A model generated the notes under the pieces. That model made no database searches. It saw only the letters and a list, made by a program, of their open reading frames with translations, and was not told where the DNA came from. A program made the translations under genes and the position numbers. From Apostichopus japonicus (taxonomy: Eukaryota; Echinodermata; Holothuroidea; Aspidochirotida; Stichopodidae): a stretch of 64,000 nucleotides of DNA. This document shows positions 1 through 8,609 of the stretch, one piece after another; within the stretch, counting starts at the first letter, position 1; each line of letters opens with the position of its first letter. The stretch spans positions 18,572,713 through 18,636,712 of the forward strand of contig NC_092574.1 in NCBI RefSeq assembly GCF_037975245.1, written 5' to 3'.

Positions 1-34
1 ATTGGTTATCCATAGATTGAATTTTGTGCAACAT
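1..34 (-). CDS. Penelope-like reverse transcriptase, N-terminal fragment cut by window edge
   Basis: Reading the minus strand from an ATG at position 34 gives MLHKIQSMDNQ. This matches the first residues of the Penelope-like reverse transcriptase at 8610-10327 (MLYKISSMDNQ). The nucleotides just upstream of both starts are also alike. It is therefore a second copy of the same element, and the rest of its coding sequence should lie to the left of the window. Only 11 codons are visible, so intactness cannot be judged. Confidence 0.6.
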   Translation of the reverse strand, partial: MLHKIQSMDNQ

Positions 35-457
35 TATGGGTATGTTTTCAAGTGATTTTATTCACGAGAAATGTCAATTTTCAAATTCTCAACAAATAAT
101 GGGCTTAAAACCTTCAAAAGTGGGGCTTTCGGATATTGTGGGCCGTGACGTAGAATCACCTACAAAAGCAATCATCCATAGGACATGCAATCAGGTCGAA
201 CATGATGTGTGACTGGTGACAATCTTCAAAAAGGTTATGGATGGGGGGAAAAAAATTTTGGGAAATACTTGGTTCTCAGGCAAAAGTCTACATCTGGTTG
301 CTCATTTTCAAGCCCGAGAAGTGCCATTTCCGGTGATCTGGGGGGTATCAAAACCAAAAATTTTCTTGTACGCTCCGCGCCAACCGATGGTGGCGCTCCG
401 CTTAGATAGTAATTCGCGCCCCCCCCCCCGGGTTAGAAAAACCTGGATACGCGCCTG
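1..457 (-). repeat. Penelope-element leader plus hAT-like terminus, copy 1
   Basis: This segment is colinear with 10296-10752. Shared landmarks in order are the reverse-transcriptase start region, the phrase ttgtgggccg(t/c)gacgtagaatc, a G-rich stretch, the block tggtggcgctccgcttagata (about 389-409), a poly-C run and the closing sequence cctggatacgcgcctg (442-457). Read on the minus strand the copy opens with CAGGCGCGTATCCAGG, which looks like a hAT-type terminal inverted repeat. Flanking DNA differs after 457, so this is a repeat boundary. Confidence 0.7.
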
Positions 458-1205
458 AACAGTGTACTAAAACATACAGGGGGCAAGCAGTGTACAGGGA
501 ACTTAGATACGCAACATTTTACTGAAACATTCAGGGGGGAAGCAGTTCACGGGATGTTAAGGTACACAACAGTGTACTGAAGGGTACAGTGGGCAAGCAG
601 TTCACGGGTTGCTAAAGTACACAACAGTATAGTGAAGCATACAGGGGCAATCAGTTTACGGTTGCTAAGGTACACAACAGTGCACTGAAGCACACAGGGG
701 CAATCAGTATACGGTTGCTAAGGTACACAACGATGTACTGAAACATACAGGGGGCAAGCAGTTCACGGGTTGCTATGGTACACAACAGTGTACCCGAGCA
801 CACAGGGGGCAAGCAGTTCACAGGTAGCTAAGGTACACAACAGTGTACTGAAACATACAGGGGGCAAGCAGTTCACGGGTAGCTAAGGTACATAACAGTG
901 TACTAAAACATACAGGGGGCAAGCAGTGTACGGGGTACTTAGATACGCAACATTTTACTGAAACATTCAGGGGGAATCAGTTCACGGGATGTTAAGGTAC
1001 ACAACAGTGTACTGAATCGTACAGGGGGAAGTAGTTCACGGGTTGCTAAAGTACACAACAGTGTAGTGAAGCATACAGGGGTAATCAGTTTACGGTTGCT
1101 AAGGTAAACAACAGTGTAGTGAAGTATACAGGGGCAATCACTTTACGGTTGCTAAGGTACACAACGATGTACTGAAGCACACAGGGGGCAAGCAGTTCAC
1201 GGGTT
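458..1205 (+). repeat. 55-bp tandem repeat array
   Basis: About 13 head-to-tail copies of a unit near 53-55 bp. The unit starts gctaaggtacacaacagt, continues with gtactgaaacatacaggggg and ends caagcagttcacgggtt. Copies differ by point changes and by a shorter CAATCAGT..TACGGTT variant, so the array is not freshly expanded. Short ORFs across it are not conserved between copies, and I see no coding function. Confidence 0.85.
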
Positions 1206-3770
1206 TATAAATTTATAACGTGTAGATGACGTTTCGAGGCTACGTTTTAGTGGTATAGGCCCTCGTCTGATCGCATTTTTGTTCCTTCAAGCCCAAGCAG
1301 GCTCGAGTGTGCATTATTGCGTGTAGATTGCGTCCATAAGGGACGAATTAGACGCCGATTTCAGGGATAATTTGTAAATATGTATGATGAGTTGTAAATA
1401 AATACACTAGGGAAACCATTTCTACGGTCAATATAGCTATGACCGATCTGCTATAGGTAATAGCAGTGATTACGTCATCTATTCCTCGTGTCGAAGCTAT
1501 ACAGTCGTTATAGCGGAGTTTATAACGTGTAGATGATGTTTCGAGGCTACGTTTTAGGGGTATAGGCCCTCGTCTGGTCGCATTTTTGTTCCTTCAAGCC
1601 CAAGCAGGCTCGAGTGTGCATTATTGCGTGTAGATTGCGTCCATAAGGGACGAATTAAACGCTGATTTCGGGATTAATTTGTAAATATGTATATTGAATT
1701 GTAAACAAATACACTAATGCAACAATTTTTACGGTTGCTAAGGTACACAACAGTGCACTGAAGCACATAGGGGCAATCATTATACGGTTGCTAAGGTACA
1801 CAACGATGTACTGAAACATACAGGGGACAAGCAGTTCACGGGTTGCTAAGGTACACAACAGTGTACTGAAACATACAGGGTACAAGCAGTTCACGGGTTG
1901 CTAAGATACACACATTGGGTAGTTTTTCAGGTGTAGATGATGTCTCGAGAGAACGTGTTAGGGGTATTTGCCCTCGTCTGGTCGCAGTGTTTGTTCCTTC
2001 AAGCCCTAGCAGGCTCCAATGAGCATTATCACGTGTTGATTGCGTCCATAAGTGACGAATTAGACGCTGATTTCGGGGATAATTTGTGAATATGTCAGAT
2101 GATTTGTAAATAAACATACTAGGGAAACCATTTCCACGGTCAATAGCCTAAATAGCTATTACCGATCTGCTATAGGCAATTGCAGTTATTACGTCATATA
2201 TTCCTCGTGTCGAAGCTATACAATCGCCATATTGGAGTTTTTTACGTGTAGATGATGTACTGAATCATACAGGGGGCTAGCAATTCACGGGTTGCTAAGG
2301 AACATAAGAGTGTACTGAAGCATACATGTAGGGGCAAGCAGTTCACGGGTTGCTAAGGTACGCAACAGTGTACTGAAGCATACAGGGGGCAAGCAGTTCA
2401 CGGGTTGCTAAGGTAAACACATTGGGGATTTTTTAACGTGTAGATGATGTCTCGAGGCTGTTAGGGGTATATTCCATCGTCTGGTCGCATTTTTGTTCCT
2501 TCAAGCCCAAGCAGACCCGAGTGAGCATTATTACTTGTATATTGCGTACATATGGGGATAGGCGTACGAGGCGGGGGGGGGGGCAGGGGCAGAGTTCCCC
2601 ACCCCCCAAATTTCTAGAGGACAAGAAATTCGGGCAAAAGTCCTGACAACTTCGGGCAGCCTAAGAGGAGAAATATATATATATATATATATATATAAAT
2701 ATGCAGTAGTTTGCCCGAATCTTTTTCATTTTTTGCCCGAAAATTCCGTGGAAAGCGTTTTGTGTTATTTGTTTTGTGACATTAATATTAAAATAGGCCT
2801 AATAATTTTCTATATTTGGCATCATGATGCCCGAATATTGCCGTGAAACACCACCGTACGCGCAGCTCATCTGGGCTACCACGCTTTTTGCACTATCCCC
2901 CAAAATTGTTAACAGGGAACAGTCGTGGTGACATGCATGCATGGAGATGAGCTCTCTCTGAAGTGAAAAAACAGCAGTAAATATTTTTTTCTAACTAGTC
3001 AACTGTATACCTGGACATCCCCGACATGAGTATGTATAAGAAACATTTTCTTTTTCATGGATGGTGGTTGGGGGGGGGGGGGGGGGAGTGCCTACAAGCC
3101 TAAAAGTACAGGTTTTTCATATTCTTTGTTATTTTTTATACTTTTTTGTGAGACAAATTGCAGTCTCACCCGACACAGCGACATTTTCCCGCCTACAATG
3201 TGTGTATTTCTGGAGGTAGCGTTACTGTGTTAAAATAATAAATACGGTAAAAATATACTGTCCTATTTTTCCCCTTTAAAGTGATTATACCATTTTTTCT
3301 TCTTCTAATTTACCATATATATGGGGAAGTGTGAATTTTTAAACGTGAGATTATAAAATAAATGATGTATAGATGCAACTTTCAAGGCCTCAGAAGTTCC
3401 ATTTCCGGCAATCTGAGAGGCATTTCTTGCCAAAAAAATTATTGTACGCTACGCGCCAACTGATGGTGGCGCTCCGCTTACATAGTGTCACGGGAACACG
3501 GGCACAAAAGTTTCTGCCCCCCCCCCCCCAACCTAAATGGTCCCGTACGCCTATGCATATGGGACGAATTAAATGCTGATTTCGGGATACTTTGTAAATA
3601 TGTATAAAGAATTGTAAATAAATACACTAATGAAACCATTTTAACGGTTGCTAAGGTACACAACAGTGTACTGAAGCATACAGAGGGCAAGCAGTTCACG
3701 GGTTGCTAAGGTACACAACAGTTTACTGAAGAATGCAGGGAGCAAGCAGTTGGCAGGGTGCTAATTCATT
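1206..3770 (+). repeat. composite higher-order repeat mixing ~310-bp and 55-bp units
   Basis: A second unit of about 310 bp alternates with further short runs of the 55-bp unit. It begins near taacgtgtagatgacgtttc, contains cttcaagcccaagcaggctc and ttgcgtccataagggacgaa, and ends near cctcgtgtcgaagctataca. Full or partial long units start near 1215, 1520, 1930, 2430 and 3555. Short-unit runs lie at about 1735-1915, 2265-2425 and 3650-3760. Between 2546 and 3355 the pattern is broken by unrelated AT-rich sequence with an (AT)n run near 2672-2697 and a poly-G run near 3070. A fragment of the tggtggcgctccgctta module lies at about 3372-3482. Confidence 0.75.
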
Positions 3771-3978
3771 AAAAAACAATTGCAATTTCGTGATTGGTTC
3801 TTTCTAACATTGCGTCATATCACAATTTATTCTACGTTCGTCGCATCTTGTATTGCTACGTGATATCATGAGGCACAAAAAAACTTACTGCTACAAACCG
3901 TGAGAAACAAGTAAAATACAACTTATGCGAGGGTACACGTTTTACGTGACATTTATGCAAATTGGGCAGATTCCGTAG

Positions 3979-4023
3979 ACACAGATTCTATGCTTGATCT
4001 TAGCCAGAATGCCGAAAAGCGAT
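3979..4023 (-). ncRNA. U2 snRNA 5'-end-like fragment (pseudogene or SINE head)
   Basis: The minus strand from 4023 reads ATCGCTTTTCGGCATTCTGG followed by CTAAGATCAAG. This resembles the first 40 or so bases of U2 snRNA with about six mismatches. The branch-site recognition segment (GUAGUA in U2) is altered to ATAGAA. The similarity stops soon after, and the Sm site and 3' stem-loops are absent. It cannot be a functional U2 gene. It adjoins a dispersed repeat also found near 38.1-38.4 kb, so it may be the head of a U2-derived retroposon. Confidence 0.6.
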
Positions 4024-4440
4024 CGCTCTCAATTTTTAAGAAAAGTTACACAGGAAAGTACCTGGGCACCAAACAACTTACCGACTGGCCCGCTCTCGAT
4101 TACAGTTCCCCTGCATCAAGACTGTGACTGTGTGTTCATCAATGTCAGCTGTGTACCACGGCTCCCCTAAAGAAGGAGAACATAATGCTATTAGGCCCTA
4201 TTGTGAGAAAAGCTACCCAGAAAAAAAAATCAGGTCAAGGAAGCCAAAGAACGAACCGATTGATCCGCTCTTACTCCCAGTCATCTTTCATCAAGACTGG
4301 CTGTGTGATACTTTTTAAGAAAAGTCACCCAGGAAAAAACCTGGGCACGAAAACCAAACAACCGAACGACTGATCCGCTCTCAACCCAGTCCCCTTGCAT
4401 CGAGCCTATATGACCATCGTCAGGTGGTTATGATCGTTCC
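4024..4440 (-). repeat. dispersed tandem repeat related to 38105-38395
   Basis: Two or three diverged units of roughly 110-150 bp carry the phrases aaaagtcacccaggaaaaaacc, tgggcac..aaaccaaa, gatccgctctc and agtcccctt. They match the reverse complement of the two units at 38105-38395. Short ORFs here are by-products. The following 4440-5980 is AT-rich intergenic DNA in which I recognise no gene. Confidence 0.6.
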
Positions 4441-5982
4441 CCTACAAGGGTATCACTAATGTTACTTCGATCCAGCTTATAATGTCAAGTAGAACTTACA
4501 TTAATTTGTGCCACAAAAAGCTTACTAAGTAAAACCTTCATCAAGATGGTTATTTCGGCTATTTGCGAAGGTTTGTTCACAACATTTACGATAAATGTTA
4601 GAATTCTATCATTATTTACATTGAAACTTACATATTATCCGGTATGAGATATGTTTAGCTCATTAAAAAATGATTGCTGTTTTGTGATTGGTTCTTTTCT
4701 AAGTTTATAATAAATCGCTTAGACTATATACATTTGCTTAAAACAGAGGCAGCTCAAAGAACCCTGTTAACAGGCTCGCATATTCATTATGATTAAATGG
4801 GGTGTATACATTTCGAGAACTTCCCGTTTGTGCATTATAAATACGACTATATACTCAGAGGTTATTTCCGAGTGTGTTAACTGTATAGTATTATATGTAT
4901 GCATGGGAGTGCGTGAAGGGGGTAGTATTTTCAGACAGTGCTGTTTAGAAGCACAACAATTATTGCAGAAATTGGGATTGAGAAAATTTGGGAATTAATT
5001 TCCTTCATTCTCTGTTAAGGCTTGCATTTTACCAATTTATTAACTTGGGAGTACTTAACCCCATTACTCCTACCTCAGTTCCTACTCCTCTCAGCGTGTT
5101 GTTCGAATAATATGAATTTGGTAAAAATTCCAATGAGTGTAAAGTGCAATTTCATTTCAGGATGTTTTCGATCACATATTCTGTGAAACACCAGCAGGTG
5201 GCGAAACTAGATGTAGGCTATTTGTGATATCACCCTTACCTGGCAAAATTAGGCTTAGGGGGAGGGAGCAGAGCCAGCTTCACTTTTTTGATTGACTTCT
5301 GGGGGTGCGACACCCCGCCGTAGATCATTAATAACTATATTTTATATCTTCTTACTTTTCTAAAGTATACACGGAAAATAAAGTTACGTATTCTCATGAT
5401 GAGCGAACAAACAAAAATAATTATAGAAATACCTAACACAAATTCGTATACGTGTTATACTGTAAGCCTGTCCCGGAATGGTCGGCAACTAGCAACAGCT
5501 TCCCCTGTCGATATAACTTTCACCAGTAAAGGATTTTCACATAGCATACAAGTACGTTAATGTTCTCCTGTAGAGTCTGAGGGCTTGACAACGGACAGAC
5601 TTGGAACACAAAACACAGAAATAAGAAAATACATGTGCACACTCTGAGGGTCTGGGAGGCTCTACCTTACTTCTTTATTTATAATCTTCCTAGCTATAGA
5701 CGGCTTGTCTAGCTTTTTACATAACATAAATGCATTAGAACAATATACCATTGGTAGGAGGAATGTAGCATATGTACCACACCAACTATAGACCACTGGT
5801 CTAGCTATTATCATAACCTATGCATGAGAACAATATACCATTGATAGAACTGAATTGATGAACTGAATACAGAACTATGTCCACCTGACACACAAACTGC
5901 TCATACATAACAGGCCCAGTGCAGCCGCATAAGTAATTAGCTATCTCTACACTCTAACTTGGGAGGTAAAATTTGGCATGGA

Positions 5983-6090
5983 TAGAGAGATAGAGATAGA
6001 GATTTATTTCGTCCATAAGATATGGAAATTTGTCGCCCTGCAGCAAAACAAATAAAAAATCAAAGTTTTGAAGTTACATACAGAATACAG
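5983..6090 (-). repeat. probable non-LTR retrotransposon 3' end with hexamer-type tail
   Basis: On the plus strand a (GATAGA)n stretch is followed by gatttatttcgtccataaga. Read on the minus strand this is ...TTATGGACGAAATAAATC followed by (TCTATC)n. That layout, a short 3' UTR ending in a small tandem repeat instead of poly(A), is typical of CR1/L2-like LINE 3' ends. No coding part is recognisable, so this is a 5'-truncated relic. The assignment rests on pattern recognition only. Confidence 0.4.
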
Positions 6091-6324
6091 TTAAATATTA
6101 GCCTAGTACAAACAAAACACAGAAAAGTTGAATGAAAAGGTAAGAATATCAACAGCAACAATATCCACACATGTGAGAAAAAATATACACATATATACAT
6201 ATATATATACATATAACAAAAACAAACAAACACGATTATAAAACAAAAGAAACCTTTCTAACAACCCTCAGGTTGAAAAGAGAAACAGAATTGGGTACAA
6301 AGAAAACCTGAATAGTATTGCAGG

Positions 6325-6688
6325 CAAGGGCGTAGGAACCGGGGGGCTGGGGGGCGCCAGCCCCCCCAGTGAAAAACGTGGAGGGGTGGAAGTATCATTC
6401 CGCCCCCCCCCCCGCTCCGCAAGTCAGAAAACCCCTTTTTCATTTCCAAATGAGAAAAAAAATCTCATTTGGAGCACCAAATTGCATCTAAGGCCAGGTG
6501 AAAATACACTTAAGTTTACAAATGGAGTGGGTGTTGAAGTGTGCTATATTGCACCAAATTGCATCTGAGGCCACCTGGAAATGCAAAAAATTCCAATGGG
6601 GAGGGGGACACCACCTCCCCTTAGACCCCTCCCCAGGCCGGCCATCAGTCTTCAGCCCCCCACTCAAAAGTACCTTCCTACGCCACTG
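6325..6688. mobile_element. non-autonomous hAT element (MITE), 364 bp, with 8-bp target duplication
   Basis: Ends are CAAGGGCGTAGGAACC on the left and, reverse-complemented, CAGTGGCGTAGGAAGG on the right. They are flanked by the direct repeat ATTGCAGG at 6317-6324 and 6689-6696. An 8-bp duplication with a CAG-like terminal inverted repeat containing GGCGTAGG is the hAT signature. The interior has G/C runs and no transposase, so the element depends on an enzyme supplied elsewhere. Confidence 0.85.
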
Positions 6689-6757
6689 ATTGCAGGCTAG
6701 CTTTACTTAAATTGTACTGGCAGACGGGTTGAAAGAGCCATGTCCTTTGTTTCTCAT

Positions 6758-6985
6758 CAGGTGCGTATCCAGGGGGGGCGTTGGGGGCGCGCGCCCCCCG
6801 GGTAAGAAAAAGAGGAGAGAAAAAAAAAGAGAAGAAAAAAGGAAAAAAGAGGGGAAAAAGAGGAGGAGGAGAGGAAGGAAGGGAAAAGAAAAAGAAGAAA
6901 GAGAGAAGAAGGAGAAAAGGAGGGAGTAGAAGAAAAACGCGAAGACACCGGGAAGAGAAAGAGGAACAGTGACATCATTACAGCG
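6758..6985 (+). repeat. hAT-like terminus followed by a purine-only tract
   Basis: CAGGTGCGTATCCAGG at 6758-6773 is followed by GC-rich gggcgttgggggcgcgcgcc and then about 150 bases made almost only of A and G (6808-6960). The same succession, reverse-complemented, occurs at 38385-38517, so it is one repeat family. Lysine/arginine/glutamate-rich ORFs on the plus strand and a Ser/Phe/Leu-rich ORF on the minus strand are composition artefacts. Confidence 0.65.
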
Positions 6986-7289
6986 CTGAAGGGTAGCCAG
7001 TGACGGATCAATGATTTCGTAAAAGTGTGCCTCACCCTACCCCTTATACACCGACAACTGCATTTTTTTGACGTTTCCATTTTCCTTTCTCACTAATGAT
7101 CTATATATATACTATATATGGTCTATCATAACGCGTGTGTAGAATTGTGCTATGAAACCAACTGTGGCTGGTCTCGAACTCGACCGTGTCGTCGGAGAAC
7201 ATGACGCATTTTGGGATGGGGGCGACCGCCCCCCCCCCCCATTCAGCATTTTTTTAAATGATATCGCTAAGTAATTTCAAAATAGAAAG

Positions 7290-7460
7290 TGCTTAGATGC
7301 AACTTACAAGGCCTGGGAAGTGTCATTTCCAGCGATCTGGGAGACATTTTCGGCCAAAATTTTCTTGTACGCTTCGCGCCAACCTATGGTGGCGCTACGC
7401 TTAGATAATTTGCCTACAGGCTTCGCCCCTCCCTTGGCAAATTCCTCGCTACGCGCCTGT
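7290..7460 (-). repeat. copy of the GGTGGCGCTNCGC repeat module
   Basis: The stretch carries the same ordered landmarks as 300-457: aaggcctgggaagtgtcatt, an AAAATTTTCTTGTACGCT block, the ggtggcgctacgcttagata block and the closing tacgcgcctg. Flanks differ on both sides. It is a truncated member of the family with TIR-like end CAGGCGCG. Confidence 0.6.
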
Positions 7461-7489
7461 TCGAATTTGTAACGCAAACAGCAGATATC

Positions 7490-8220
7490 ACATCATATCA
7501 GTGAGCATGAAAATGGCGTTCCAGGATGAAAAGCCTCAAAACTGTCCGACTTGCCTGAAAAAATAACCAAAGATTTTCGCGCGCGAAGCGCGCGTTCAGC
7601 GTGTCAATGTCAATATCATATAAGCAAGCATCGGTTATTACATCGCATGCCATCATGTACCGTACGGTCCGTTCAAATTGCGCAGTATACCGCGGGATGC
7701 TAATGTAAACAACGACATGTCTCATGTAGATGTATAAAAAGCATGGAGGTCCAATTATGTCAAAACTCTCTTTTACATTAGTAATGGCGAATTAGGGGCT
7801 GCACCCCCGCCGCGCAGTGGCGGAGCGTCCATACGGTCAGGGGGCGGATGCCCCCCCTGACGGACTCAAATGGACTGTTGGCGCCTTTTTCAGCTCTTTA
7901 CCACTTTTTACTTATTCTAGATTATTGACTTTTCTATTGCGCTCTCATCTACTTATTGACATTTGCCACATTTTGTTGGTGTAATTTGGCGATGACACCC
8001 TATACTTCGTTTATCTGCAAATTAGCCAGGCCCTGAAAGGGTCATTTCCGGCGATCTAGGGAGTATCTTTACTCAAAAATTGTCTGTGCGCTACGCGCCA
8101 ACCAGTGGTGGCGCTCCGTTTAGATAGTGTCGAAAGCGCCCCTACAGACCATTCTCGCCCCTCCTGACCAATACCCCTAGCTCCGCCACTGCCGCCGCGC
8201 CTCCTACGCCTATGTGTGTA
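7490..8220 (-). repeat. dispersed repeat, inverted copy of 47176-47480, host of a nested MITE
   Basis: The minus strand here matches the plus strand at 47176-47480. Shared phrases are catcccgcggtatactgcgc, gaccgtacggtac, gcatgcgatgtaataaccga and cttcaagccc-free flanks ending in ctcctacgcctatg. An ORF of 75 codons (7498-7725) corresponds to one of 77 codons at 47176-47409, with PRYTAQ, TVRY and MACDVITDACLYDI shared. The repeat is interrupted by the MITE at 7815-8191. Function of the shared ORF, if any, is unknown. Confidence 0.6.
7815..8191. mobile_element. non-autonomous hAT element, 377 bp, nested insertion
   Basis: Left end CAGTGGCGGAGCGTCC and right end (reverse complement) CAGTGGCGGAGCTAGG are flanked by the 8-bp direct repeat CCGCCGCG at 7807-7814 and 8192-8199. 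The interior contains the tggtggcgctccg module (8107-8119) seen in other repeats of this window. No transposase is encoded. The insertion splits a GC-rich part of the dispersed repeat around it. Confidence 0.85.
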
Positions 8221-8467
8221 GTGTTCGGTTTCGGAAATATCTGCTAATTTTCATTTCCTTCAACCAAGTCTTATAATAGCCGTTATGAAATGGGGGTGTA
8301 GGCGGTTTTACACTATCTAACGCAACGTAGTAGCCAAGAACCTGAAGTATTTTTAAGGGAGGGCCCGAAGAACATGAACTTATAGCATGCTCCTCATGGT
8401 GAAACATAATTGCACCTATTAGGTGAATTGAGTGTACTTTTAATAGTAAGAAAGACTAGCGTAGGTT

Positions 8468-8531
8468 CTTATGACCAACTAGACCGGTTTCTGCTCTCAA
8501 CTTTTATAGGTGGAGCTTCATCAGTAGTAAG
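8468..8531 (-). ncRNA. degenerate hammerhead-ribozyme-like motif beside the Penelope element
   Basis: On the minus strand CTGATGA (8524-8518) is followed by A, stem GCTC (8516-8513), a 16-base loop, GAGC (8496-8493), A and GAAA (8491-8488). Then comes a short hairpin ACC...GGT and a GTC cleavage triplet (8475-8473). CTTA (8531-8528) can pair with TAAG (8471-8468) as outer stem I. This is a type-I hammerhead layout. Hammerheads are known in Penelope-like elements. The A-A apposition at the base of stem II and the imperfect stem I suggest decay or a minimal form. Confidence 0.5.
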
Positions 8532-8609
8532 CCTTTGAATTTTTTATATTCGGCATGAGCGTCTCGTTCTCAAAATGCATCTATTTTCTGTGCACGAGTT
8601 TTTATGGAC

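Noticed and set aside
6757-7080. 107-codon Ser/Phe/Leu-rich ORF and two Lys/Glu/Arg-rich ORFs on the other strand
   Set aside because: Composition artefacts of the purine tract; no stop codons can form easily in A/G-only sequence.
7160-7200. tRNA B-box-like gagttcgagaccagcc on the minus strand
   Set aside because: No matching A box at the right distance; too little to call a SINE or tRNA.
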